Notes under the pieces: model-generated
Databases searched by the model: none
Told to the model about the DNA's origin: nothing
Seen by the model: only the letters and a program-made list of their open reading frames with translations
Assembly (NCBI GenBank): GCA_949299135.1
Contig: CASFZG010000018.1
Coordinates: 1-50,109, forward strand
From: an uncultured Phascolarctobacterium sp.
Lineage (GTDB): Bacteria > Bacillota > Negativicutes > Acidaminococcales > Acidaminococcaceae
Length of the DNA stretch: 50,109 nucleotides
Direction of reading: 5' to 3'
Made by a program: the position numbers and the translations under genes
In this document: positions 1 through 7,291 of the stretch, piece after piece
Layout of the letters: every line of letters begins with the position of its first letter
Position numbering within the stretch: position 1 is the first letter of the stretch

Positions 1-1
1 C

Positions 2-115
2 ATAGCTGCACTTTCTTTAATAGTAATGCTTGATGAAAAGTTTGAAAAAACTGTAAGCGGTGCACAGATTAAAGCGTTGGGAACCGTAAATGATATTTTA
101 GATTTGATGATATAA
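2..115 (+). CDS. Acyl carrier protein, C-terminal part (cut by window edge)
   Basis: An open frame enters from the left edge and ends with TAA at 113-115, giving 37 residues ending LGTVNDILDLMI. The text (DEKFEKTVSGAQIKALGTVNDILDLM) has the look of helices III-IV of an acyl carrier protein, where an acidic DxxFE segment is followed by a short VxDxxxxI helix. The phosphopantetheine serine would lie upstream of the window and cannot be checked. It sits 13 bases before a second, complete carrier protein, with a GGAGA ribosome-binding site in between, so both are probably on one transcript. It is too short to exclude other small helical proteins. Confidence 0.6.
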   Translation: MAALSLIVMLDEKFEKTVSGAQIKALGTVNDILDLMI

Positions 116-128
116 GGAGAATGATAAA

Positions 129-353
129 ATGGAAAAATTATATGCTCTTTTAGAAGAAATAAGGCCGGATGTAGATTTTCGTAATACTACTACTTTAGTA
201 ACAGATGGTTTTATAGATTCTTTTGATATTGTAACTATTATAGCAAGTATTGAAGCAGAGTTTTCAGTAGAAATACCGGTAGAAAACATGCTGCCTGAAA
301 ATTTTGAAAGTGCTGAGGCAATGATGAATATTATAAATGGGGCTGGAAAGTAA
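129..353 (+). CDS. Acyl/peptidyl carrier protein
   Basis: A 74-residue carrier protein of normal length. The motif GFIDSFD (residues 28-34) carries the serine expected to receive 4'-phosphopantetheine; the family form is D-S-[LF]-[DE]. It is followed by IEAEFSVEIPVENMLPENFES, typical of ACP helix III. Such proteins hold an acyl or aminoacyl group as a thioester while it is activated by an AMP ligase and passed to a transferase, both encoded just downstream (1340-2863 and the GNAT proteins). Its 3' end runs to within 5 bases of the next gene, indicating an operon. The start ATG follows GGAGAATGATAAA. Whether it is charged with a fatty acid or an amino acid cannot be told from sequence alone. 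Confidence 0.85.
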   Translation: MEKLYALLEEIRPDVDFRNTTTLVTDGFIDSFDIVTIIASIEAEFSVEIPVENMLPENFESAEAMMNIINGAGK

Positions 354-357
354 AGAT

Positions 358-1305
358 ATGTTTAAGATTATTAATAAAATCAAACTTTGGTATAGTCATC
401 AAAAATTAATAAAACAAGGTATTTTGATACCTGTTAATTCTTATGATGAATACCTTGCTTTGGTAAAAAAAGCTAAAGCCACTTCTGAACGCAAGCTGTT
501 TAGTAATTGTTATATGTTACCCGGTGAAATTAAAAGATTAATCACCTTAAAAAAATTTTATATAGTAAAAACTAATGGAGGATTGGTTTTTACAGATGAT
601 GAAGGCGGATATTATTATTTATTTTTATATGTAGATATGATGAAACCTTTGGTTTTACCAAAATTAGAAAAAGATATATTAGTTGAAAATGTTTATTATG
701 AAGGGCGTAAAACCGAATTACAAAGCAAATTTGAAGAATATGTTCAGTCTGCTGGATGTGTTTATTTAAATACGTATAATGCAGTTATTGATCGCCCTCA
801 ACTTAGTCCTGAAAAATATTGGCAAAATCTTGAAGTTTTGCAAAACTCTTTAGCCGCAGAGGGGAAAAAAATTTGTATACCATCAGAACATCAATTAAAA
901 GAATTCGAACAAATTTATCGCGATACTATTGATAAATTCGTTCAAAGAAGATACAGCAAAAAAGAAAGAAATGAACAAAGAAAATTAGGTTATTTACATT
1001 GCATTGATGATGAGAAGGGAAAAATTTATGCAATTCATATTACTGGTGTGCATGGTGGTGCAATTGCTACGAGAAAAGATTGTCAGGGTGGTATATATTC
1101 ACCAGGGTTGATGCTGTATGCTTTTAAAAAATATTATGAAGCTATGCCAAAAGATTTAGAAGAACAGAAAAAATATATGCAACCTAAAGGTATTGGAGGT
1201 TGGATAGCAGTAGATAATAAAGCCTCTTGGAGAATTCACAAAATGTTAGGCATGAAGGCTACTGTTAAATCTATGAATCAATTTGTTATTAAAGCTTCAA
1301 AATAG
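358..1305 (+). CDS. GNAT-like acyltransferase of unknown acceptor
   Basis: A protein of 315 residues from the ATG at 358, preceded at good distance by GGAAAG; an in-frame ATG at 337 lies inside the upstream ACP gene and has no ribosome-binding site. The N-terminal half is unfamiliar. The C-terminal part (KGIGGWIAVDNKASWRIHKMLGMKAT) resembles the last strand-helix of GNAT N-acyltransferases, where an Asn-x-x-[AS] turn and a lxxxlGF/M segment recur. With two carrier proteins and an adenylating ligase beside it, the likely job is moving a carrier-bound acyl or aminoacyl group onto an amine acceptor, perhaps an amino sugar. The GNAT call is moderate and the acceptor is a guess. Confidence 0.55.
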   Translation: MFKIINKIKLWYSHQKLIKQGILIPVNSYDEYLALVKKAKATSERKLFSNCYMLPGEIKRLITLKKFYIVKTNGGLVFTDDEGGYYYLFLYVDMMKPLVLPKLEKDILVENVYYEGRKTELQSKFEEYVQSAGCVYLNTYNAVIDRPQLSPEKYWQNLEVLQNSLAAEGKKICIPSEHQLKEFEQIYRDTIDKFVQRRYSKKERNEQRKLGYLHCIDDEKGKIYAIHITGVHGGAIATRKDCQGGIYSPGLMLYAFKKYYEAMPKDLEEQKKYMQPKGIGGWIAVDNKASWRIHKMLGMKATVKSMNQFVIKASK

Positions 1306-1339
1306 CAGTATTGAATAAAATTGTTTAGGGGAGAGAAAA

Positions 1340-2863
1340 ATGATTACTATTTTAGATTGTTTGGAAAACACTGCCGCAAAATTTCCTTATAATGTTATAA
1401 GTGAAGATACTAATAAAAAAATAACTTATAACGATTTTGTTAAAAACGCAAAATCTATTGGCAGTTTTTTGTGTAAATATCAAGTTACACGCAGCCCGAT
1501 TGCTGTTTTTATGGATAATTCGGTAGAATCATTGGAAGCAATGATGGGTGTGGTTTATAGTGGCAATTTTTATGTTGTTATCGATGCCTTAATGCCATTG
1601 GAAAGAATAAAAAACATTTTTTCTACTTTGAAGCCTGTAGCAGTTATATTTGATGAAAAGTGTAGAAAACAGGCTGAAAAATTAGAAATGGATGATAATA
1701 TTTATCTTTACAATGAGCTGGTGCAAAATAATGTAAATGAGGAAACGCTGCAAACCGTGCGTAGTAGAATGATTGATGCAGATCCTCTGTATGCATTATT
1801 CACTTCCGGTTCTACCGGAATGCCAAAAGGTACAGTGCTTACTCATTTAAGTGTAATGAAATACACCAAATGGTATGCTGAAACTTTTAATATTACTGAA
1901 AATACTATTTTTGGCAGCCAGACGCCGTTTTATTTTAGCATGTCTGTATCAACTATATTTTCTACAATCTATACAGGCGCTAAACTGGTAATTATTCCCA
2001 AACAACTTTTTTCTTTTCCGGTTAAATTAATAGAGTTTATGAATGAAGCAAAAATAAATACAATTTATTGGGTTCCTTCAGCCATGAATATGATTGCTAA
2101 TTTTAAAGCTTTAGATAATAAAGAACTTCCATATTTAAAAACGGTGCTTTTTGCAGGGGAAGCTATGCCGACAAAACAGCTGAACTACTGGAGAAAACAT
2201 TTGGCACCGGATACTTTATATGCTAATTTATTTGGGCCAACAGAGACAACGGATATAGCTGCGTATTATATTGTTGACAGGGAATTCCGTGATGACGAGC
2301 CTATTCCCATTGGTTCACATTGCAGTAATTGTGATGTATTCGTTTTGAAAGACGATGATACGTTAGCCGGAATTGGTGAAGAAGGAGAGTTATGTGTCAG
2401 GGGTTCTTTTTTAGCTTCCGGCTACTATGATAATCCTCAGAAAACTAAAGAAGTTTTTGTTCAAAATCCATTAAATCCTCATTATCGTGATATTATTTAC
2501 AGAACAGGTGACCTTGTTAAATATAATGATAGAGGAGAATTGGTTTATATTACAAGAAAAGATTTTCAGATAAAACATCAGGGGTACAGAATTGAGTTAG
2601 GCGAAATTGAAACAGCAGTAAGCGCAGTGAAAGGTGTATATGAATGCGGCTGCATTTATGATAGCGCTAAACAACTTATTGTACTTTTTTGCGCAGGAGA
2701 ATCCCTGACAGCAAAAGATATTTTGATAGGTGTGAAGGATTTACTGCCTAAATATATGACACCTAATAAAATATTTTTCTTGAATGATATGCCGCATAAT
2801 GCTAATGGTAAAATAGATAAAAAGAAATTGCAGGAAATATATCAGGCTGGTATAAAACAATGA
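1340..2863 (+). CDS. AMP-forming ligase / amino-acid adenylation domain (DltA-like)
   Basis: A stand-alone adenylate-forming enzyme of 507 residues, the size of D-alanine:carrier protein ligases such as DltA. Visible core motifs in order: LFTSGSTGMPKG (A3, phosphate loop, around residue 155), FGPTETTD (A5), YRTGDL (A7), HQGYRIELGEIE (A8 hinge) and NGKIDKKKL (A10 with the catalytic Lys). It should activate a carboxylic acid, most likely an amino acid, with ATP and load it onto the carrier protein encoded at 129-353. There is no fused condensation or thiolation domain. The start ATG is preceded by GGGGAGAG. It overlaps the next gene by 4 bases (ATGA), so they are translationally coupled. Substrate specificity was not inferred. 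Confidence 0.85.
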   Translation: MITILDCLENTAAKFPYNVISEDTNKKITYNDFVKNAKSIGSFLCKYQVTRSPIAVFMDNSVESLEAMMGVVYSGNFYVVIDALMPLERIKNIFSTLKPVAVIFDEKCRKQAEKLEMDDNIYLYNELVQNNVNEETLQTVRSRMIDADPLYALFTSGSTGMPKGTVLTHLSVMKYTKWYAETFNITENTIFGSQTPFYFSMSVSTIFSTIYTGAKLVIIPKQLFSFPVKLIEFMNEAKINTIYWVPSAMNMIANFKALDNKELPYLKTVLFAGEAMPTKQLNYWRKHLAPDTLYANLFGPTETTDIAAYYIVDREFRDDEPIPIGSHCSNCDVFVLKDDDTLAGIGEEGELCVRGSFLASGYYDNPQKTKEVFVQNPLNPHYRDIIYRTGDLVKYNDRGELVYITRKDFQIKHQGYRIELGEIETAVSAVKGVYECGCIYDSAKQLIVLFCAGESLTAKDILIGVKDLLPKYMTPNKIFFLNDMPHNANGKIDKKKLQEIYQAGIKQ

Positions 2864-3519
2864 AAATAATAACTTATATCTCTCCTCTTTTAGAGCAAAA
2901 TATGTATATTTTAGAAGAAAACAGCCATTGTATAGTTATAGATCCTTATTATGATGATAGCTTATCAGCTTTATTTAAAAATAAGGTAATTGATTTAATG
3001 CTGGTTACACATGAACATTACGACCATATTAGTGGAGTTAATAAATTAAAAGAACTATATGGTTGCAAATTATTGGCAAATGCAAAATGCAATAGTAATC
3101 TTCAAAATCCAACTAAAAATTTTTCAAAATATTTTGAAGCTTATTATGAATTTCAGGGAGATTTAAAAAAGCCTGATTTTGATTTTGACAGTAATTATTC
3201 TTGCTGTGCCGATAATGTTTTTGATGATAGTATTAAGTTTAAGTGGCAAAATAATGACATTTATATCAGAGAAGTTCCGGGACATAGCAAAGGCGGAAAT
3301 TTTATATTTTTAAATAATAAAATTTTGTTTTCAGGAGATATACTTTTGGATGAAAGTGTTCCTGCCGCAAAGTTTCCCGGAGGAAGCAAAAAAGCTTTTG
3401 AAGATACAACTTTACCTTATGTTAATTCTTTGCCTGCTGATATTGTTGTATACCCCGGGCATGGAGAAAAATTTATTTTAAGCGACTATTATGGTTATTT
3501 GGGCGAGAAGGAAAAATAG
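2860..3519 (+). CDS. Metallo-beta-lactamase-fold hydrolase (glyoxalase II-like)
   Basis: A 219-residue hydrolase with the dinuclear metal signature THEHYDH (HxHxDH, around residue 51), then GHSKGG, FSGDIL and YPGHGEKF, the other metal-ligand loops in family order. Members of this fold cleave thioesters (glyoxalase II) or other esters and lactams. In a carrier-protein cluster, an editing or releasing thioesterase acting on carrier-bound or CoA-bound intermediates is the natural guess, but it is only inference. The segment between residues 75 and 120, rich in Lys, Phe and Asp, is an insertion not typical of minimal glyoxalase II. The gene starts within the stop of the adenylation gene and its own stop overlaps the start of the following gene. 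Confidence 0.8.
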   Translation: MKIITYISPLLEQNMYILEENSHCIVIDPYYDDSLSALFKNKVIDLMLVTHEHYDHISGVNKLKELYGCKLLANAKCNSNLQNPTKNFSKYFEAYYEFQGDLKKPDFDFDSNYSCCADNVFDDSIKFKWQNNDIYIREVPGHSKGGNFIFLNNKILFSGDILLDESVPAAKFPGGSKKAFEDTTLPYVNSLPADIVVYPGHGEKFILSDYYGYLGEKEK

Positions 3520-4349
3520 TGTTAAAGATAATAGAATCTGTAGCAGAATACAGGGAGCTTTATAACAAATATGTGATATTAAATAAAGCAAAGGGTATTA
3601 CAAATTTTTTTGTCAATGAGAGGAATATTGCCGCATTTATTGATGATAAAAGAATTAAATTTGATGTAGTTGACGGCGTATTATTTTTATTTGTAGAAGA
3701 AAATGATTATTATAAAATGTATTTTTATGGCCTCACAGCAGAGGTAAAACATTTGCCTGCAGCTGATAAAAATATTTGTTGTGATATTTTTGACCAGAAA
3801 GAAAATGAAACACACGGCTTTTTATATAATTTGTTTTTGAATAACAATTTTGTATGTAAACAAAAATATGAACAGGTTCGTTTATGTTATGGTAAGTTGC
3901 ATAAGATAGCTTTAGGATATTTAGAAAAAAATAAATGGAAGTTACAAGAACATAATATGAGTATTGATAAGCTTAAATTAACGGATAAGTTGGAATTTGA
4001 GCAGCTTGTAATAGATAATATGGGAAAGTATGATGGCTTTTCTATTGAAGATCCTGAGTGGGAAGAACAGATTAAAAATAATAATGTTGTAGGAATATAC
4101 ATATTAGATAAATTGGTTGCGGCATATTATTTTACAGAAAAAGCCGGAAGGATAATTGTTGAAAAAAAATATCGTGGAAGAAATTTAAGTGTTCTTTTAC
4201 GAATGTATTTTGCAGCGCAAAAGCGTTGGTCAAATTCTTCTAAGAACCAGTATGGTTGGGTTGAAGAAAATAATATATCGTCAAAGAAAACTTTTGAAAA
4301 ATTGTTTGTAGTTTATACGGGAAAAATTAAGTATAGATATTTGAAATAA
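3519..4349 (+). CDS. GNAT family N-acetyltransferase-like protein
   Basis: A protein of 276 residues starting with GTG that shares bases with the upstream TAG. The C-terminal 120 residues (VVGIYILDKLVAAYYFTEKAGRIIVEKKYRGRN...) show the GNAT order: beta-strand pair, then a KKYRGRNLS turn matching the acetyl-CoA pyrophosphate loop Q/RxxGxG/A in degenerate form, a helix, and a NNISSKKTFEKL segment like the NxxAxxxYxxxGF end. The N-terminal half has no recognised motif. It is the last gene before a strong terminator, so it closes the carrier-protein operon. It could transfer the carrier-bound group, in parallel with the other GNAT-like protein at 358-1305. Their sequences are not obviously alike. 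Confidence 0.6.
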   Translation: MLKIIESVAEYRELYNKYVILNKAKGITNFFVNERNIAAFIDDKRIKFDVVDGVLFLFVEENDYYKMYFYGLTAEVKHLPAADKNICCDIFDQKENETHGFLYNLFLNNNFVCKQKYEQVRLCYGKLHKIALGYLEKNKWKLQEHNMSIDKLKLTDKLEFEQLVIDNMGKYDGFSIEDPEWEEQIKNNNVVGIYILDKLVAAYYFTEKAGRIIVEKKYRGRNLSVLLRMYFAAQKRWSNSSKNQYGWVEENNISSKKTFEKLFVVYTGKIKYRYLK

Positions 4350-4371
4350 TATGATTTATAAAATAATTTTT

Positions 4372-4425
4372 AAACAAACCAAAATAGATGGCTGGAAAAA
4401 TTCAGCCATCTATTTTGGTTTGTTT
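4372..4425. terminator. Long bidirectional intrinsic terminator
   Basis: Two 23-base arms (4372-4394 and 4403-4425) are perfectly complementary around an 8-base loop. On the plus strand the 3' arm ends in a T-containing tail; on the minus strand it also ends in T-rich sequence. It serves the convergent carrier-protein operon and the reverse-transcriptase gene. The last residues and the TAG stop of the RT gene lie inside the right arm. Confidence 0.85.
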
Positions 4426-5816
4426 AATGCTTTGGCAATTTTTTGTTTATGATTTTTTATTAACGAGTTTGTTTCTGGATCATTTAAATTTAATATTCGT
4501 TTAGCTTTTCTTGCATAATCAATAAATGTTTGAGTATGTTTACTTTTGGATTTCTTTTTGTTAAATGCATATACACGATATAAATTTGCTGCGGATATAC
4601 GATGCCCTTTGGATGATGTCCAATTGCATTTTGTTATGTTTTGGGCTTTTCTTTGCATTCGATAATAGTATTTGGTAATTGATTTAGGATTAATTTTTAT
4701 ATTTTTACCATCGAATATAAATCCTAAATATTTTATAGATGTGACTTTGTCCTGTGAATGATTGTATATATGATTATTTTGGTAAACATATAATTTTGTT
4801 TTATCTTGTTGTAAAGTAATTAAATTTGATTTATTATCAAAATATTCAGTAATAAAATCAATAAAAGAAGTTATTTCTGAATTAGTTTGACATGGAATAA
4901 TTATAATGAAGTCATCAGAATAGCGCATATATAAACCGTTTTTATTCTTTACAAACTCATTAATATCTTTATCAATTTCTATCATATAGACATTTGATAA
5001 TACAGCGCTTATTGGTGAACCTTGGGGAATACCTTTTGATAAGTCGTGTTTATGTATTTTATTTTTTAATTGTTTGAATTGTGATTTATTTAAAATGAGT
5101 TCTTTTGAATTTAATATACTTTTAATGCCGCGAGTAGTTATTTTTTTGCCAGATTGATTTACTATATCATTCCAGTCAACAGAAGAAAATTTTGTGATAT
5201 TTTTATAAACAGCGTAAAAGTCTTTCGGAAGTTTATTGCAATTAAGTATTTTACAAAGTTGCTGTTTTAAATATTTATGATCAAGATTGTCAAAAAAATC
5301 AGTGAAATCTCCAATTAGTATAAAAGCATTTTCTGATTCTTTTATTTTATCAAAAGCAAGTTTTGCAAAATGTATATTATTTTTACCTTTAAAACAATTT
5401 CTATAAGCGACCGGTATATTAGTAATATTATTTTTATCTAACCATGTATTATAAAATTCGTTTAGTAAAAAGCTATATCTTTGGTAAACACAACGATCAA
5501 GATGTGAGCAATAATATATTTCGCGTATTTTTTGCGGTTTATTTTTATTAATTTCATTTTTATTATATTTTCTTTGTTTATGAGTATAATGTATAAATGG
5601 ATAGAACCCGTGATGAATTATATTATTTCTATTCATAACATATTTGCGAATGGAAGGTTGGCGTAAAGAAGCGGTTTTTTTATCAAAATGAGAATAAAGT
5701 TTTAAGTCATTGTGTGTTAAAATAAAGTTTTTCCAATTTAAACAATAAACATAATTAGTGCATGAGCTACAAGAATTTAATTTATTACATTCAGCATATT
5801 TTTTTATTTCTTTCAT
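4410..5816 (-). CDS. Stand-alone reverse transcriptase, candidate defence-associated RT (DRT/UG class)
   Basis: An RT of 468 residues. Palm motifs are clear: GDFTDFFDNLDH (motif A, Asp at about 170), KGIPQGSPISAVLSNVYM (motif B, about 261-278) and YMRYSDDF (YxDD, about 296-303), then KYLGFIFDG. There is no maturase, HNH or thumb domain of group II intron type, no separate retron effector and no DGR-type SQ motif. The N-terminus carries Cys10, 16, 19 and 25 (C-x5-C-x2-C-x5-C), a possible zinc site. The text HHGFYPFIHYT, SHLDRCVYQRYSFLLNEFYN and PVAYRN recalls the unknown-group RTs that act alone in phage defence (DRT2-like), from memory only. The ATG follows AAGAGG on the minus strand. A promoter plus about 290 nt of hairpin-rich DNA precede it, as in RTs that copy an upstream ncRNA. 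Class assignment is tentative; RT identity is firm. Confidence 0.85.
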   Translation of the reverse strand: MKEIKKYAECNKLNSCSSCTNYVYCLNWKNFILTHNDLKLYSHFDKKTASLRQPSIRKYVMNRNNIIHHGFYPFIHYTHKQRKYNKNEINKNKPQKIREIYYCSHLDRCVYQRYSFLLNEFYNTWLDKNNITNIPVAYRNCFKGKNNIHFAKLAFDKIKESENAFILIGDFTDFFDNLDHKYLKQQLCKILNCNKLPKDFYAVYKNITKFSSVDWNDIVNQSGKKITTRGIKSILNSKELILNKSQFKQLKNKIHKHDLSKGIPQGSPISAVLSNVYMIEIDKDINEFVKNKNGLYMRYSDDFIIIIPCQTNSEITSFIDFITEYFDNKSNLITLQQDKTKLYVYQNNHIYNHSQDKVTSIKYLGFIFDGKNIKINPKSITKYYYRMQRKAQNITKCNWTSSKGHRISAANLYRVYAFNKKKSKSKHTQTFIDYARKAKRILNLNDPETNSLIKNHKQKIAKALNKPK

Positions 5817-5829
5817 ATGATAATCCTCT

Positions 5830-6118
5830 TAAAATGCAATAAGCCTGCTGATATGGGGGGCAACTTCCCTGAATCAGCAGGCAAAAACATGAACTATAGT
5901 TACCTATAATTGCCCAAAAATAACATTGCATTCCATGTTATAATAACAATGGAAAGGAGATGTTTCTTAATGTTAACGCTAATCGTTATCACCATCTTGA
6001 AACGAGCCAAGTTAACTGGCGTTCAAGCTATTCTTAGATGGGTAATATTACACATCGAAGAATTGCTTTATGCCTACTTGACAGAAATACTCCGCCCAAT
6101 TTGCCAATTGCAAATGGT
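5830..6118 (-). ncRNA. Predicted structured leader / template ncRNA of the reverse transcriptase
   Basis: Transcription from the minus-strand promoter at 6125-6153 would make an RNA of about 290 nt before the RT ribosome-binding site. It holds several inverted repeats: arms around 6037-6056 (GATG-n-GTAAT with its complement), a CTTGAAC/GTTTCAAG stem enclosing GCCA/TGGC near 6001-6027, a TAACG/CGTTA hairpin near 5975-5990, a CCAT-GTTA/TAAC-ATGG hairpin at 5933-5952 and a perfect 10-bp stem at 5843-5882. No good minus-strand reading frame crosses it. A long structured RNA directly upstream of and co-oriented with a lone RT is the arrangement of DRT2- and DRT9-type systems. Function as a template is inference; ends are approximate. 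Confidence 0.5.
5843..5882 (-). other. Stable 10-bp hairpin upstream of the RT start
   Basis: Arms 5843-5852 and 5873-5882 (GCCTGCTGAT and its exact complement) enclose a 20-base loop which can pair further (GGG with CCC). It lies 27 bases before the RT start codon at 5816. It could mark the 3' end of the ncRNA, act as the RT recognition element, or attenuate translation of the RT. Confidence 0.6.
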
Positions 6119-6125
6119 ATTATAA
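5970..6125 (+). other. Small plus-strand open frame antisense to the RT leader
   Basis: From position 5910 to the TAA at 6123-6125 one plus-strand frame is free of stops for 71 codons, long for such AT-rich DNA. Within it an ATG at 5970 has a good AGGAG (5954-5958), giving 51 residues rich in Leu, Ile and Val with alternating charged residues, which looks helical and hydrophobic. It is on the strand opposite the RT and the predicted ncRNA, and ends 45 bases before rfbB. It may be meaningless, a small protein gene, or a frame carried in the cDNA. No family recognised. Confidence 0.25.
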
Positions 6126-6153
6126 TAATAGCGCATATTAATCAAAAAGTCAA
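6125..6153 (-). promoter_or_regulatory. Sigma-A-type promoter for the RT leader
   Basis: On the minus strand TTGACT (6153-6148), a 17-base spacer and TATTAT (6130-6125) give a near-consensus promoter. The start of transcription would be near 6118, about 300 bases ahead of the RT start codon. Confidence 0.75.
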
Positions 6154-6170
6154 ATTCTTAAGGTGAAATC

Positions 6171-7190
6171 ATGAAACTCATCATTACCGGCGGGGCCGGT
6201 TTTATTGGCAGTAATTTTATATATTATGAACTTAAGCAGCATCCGGAAGACGAATTTATTTGTCTGGATAAGCTGACGTATGCAGGCAATTTAAGCAGCT
6301 TAAAGAGCGCAATGCAGCTGCCTAACTTTAAGTTTGTCAAAGGCGATATTGCTGACCGTGATTTTGTTTACAGTCTGTTTGAAGCAGAAAAGCCTGACGT
6401 TGTGGTAAATTTTGCGGCGGAGAGCCATGTTGACCGCAGCATTTTTGAGCCGGAGCTGTTTTTAAAAACAAATGTTATCGGCACGGGTGTGCTTATGGAT
6501 GCCTGCCGTAAATATGGCATTAAGCGTTATCATCAGGTAAGTACGGACTAGGTTTACGGTGATTTGCCGCTGGACAGGCCGGATTTGTTCTTTACGGAAA
6601 ACACGCCGCTGCATACTTCCAGTCCGTATTCTGCTTCTAAAGCCAGCGCAGATTTACTGGTGTTAGCATACCACCGTACTTATGGTTTGCCGGTGACGAT
6701 TTCCCGCTGCAGCAATAACTATGGTCCGTATCACTTCCCGGAAAAGTTGATTCCGCTGATGATTATCAATGCCCTGCATGATAAAGCATTGCCGGTATAC
6801 GGTGACGGAGCCAACGTGCGCGACTGGCTGTATGTGGAAGACCATTGCAGCGCGATTGATTTAATTATACGCCATGGGCGCGAGAGCGAAGTTTACAACG
6901 TAGGCGGGCATAATGAAAAGAGTAATTTGGACGTTGTGAAGATTATTTTAAAAGCGTTGGGCAAGAGCGAAGATTTGATTACTTTTGTGAAAGACCGCCC
7001 GGGGCACGACAGGCGTTATGCCATTGACCCGACGAAGATATATAGCGAGCTTGGCTGGCTGCCGCAGACGAAGTTTGAGGACGGTATTGCCAAAACGATT
7101 GAATGGTATTTAGCTAATAAGGATTGGTGGCAGGAAATCATCAGCGGCGAATACCAAAAGTATTATGAAAAAATGTATGGTGGTAGATAA
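6171..7190 (+). pseudogene. rfbB: dTDP-glucose 4,6-dehydratase interrupted by an amber codon
   Basis: Read as one frame this is a full-length (about 340 aa) RmlB/RfbB: N-terminal ITGGAGFIGSNF NAD-binding motif, the YSASKA catalytic Tyr-Lys region, and [11 protein letters not shown] in the second half. The enzyme makes dTDP-4-keto-6-deoxyglucose, the entry to rhamnose and other deoxysugars of surface polysaccharide. The frame is broken only at 6549-6551, where TAG replaces the Glu codon of the STDEVYG motif; reading resumes in the same frame as [11 protein letters not shown]. That Glu is catalytic in RmlB. One G-to-T change explains it. The rest shows no decay, so the mutation is recent, is a sequencing error, or the codon is read through. 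No rfbA, rfbC or rfbD is adjacent. Base composition is richer in GC than both flanks. Confidence 0.9.
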
Positions 7191-7232
7191 AAACGATTAT
7201 ACTTTAGTTACAATTTTAAAGAAAATATAAAA

Positions 7233-7279
7233 AAAGTAACACCCCACAGTTATTTGTATAACTATTGGGGTGTTACTTT
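7233..7279. terminator. Bidirectional terminator after rfbB and LysR gene
   Basis: A 14-bp perfect stem (7233-7246 with 7266-7279) with T-rich flanks on both strands lies between the convergent rfbB remnant and the minus-strand LysR gene. Confidence 0.85.
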
Positions 7280-7291
7280 ATTTTGCAAGTT

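Noticed and set aside
337-357. Earlier ATG for the first GNAT-like gene
   Set aside because: It lies inside the ACP gene without a binding site; the ATG at 358 has GGAAAG at good spacing.
4410-5816. Reading the RT as a group II intron, retron or diversity-generating element
   Set aside because: No maturase/thumb or HNH region, no intron ends, no effector gene, no VR/TR repeat pair near, and no SQ motif.
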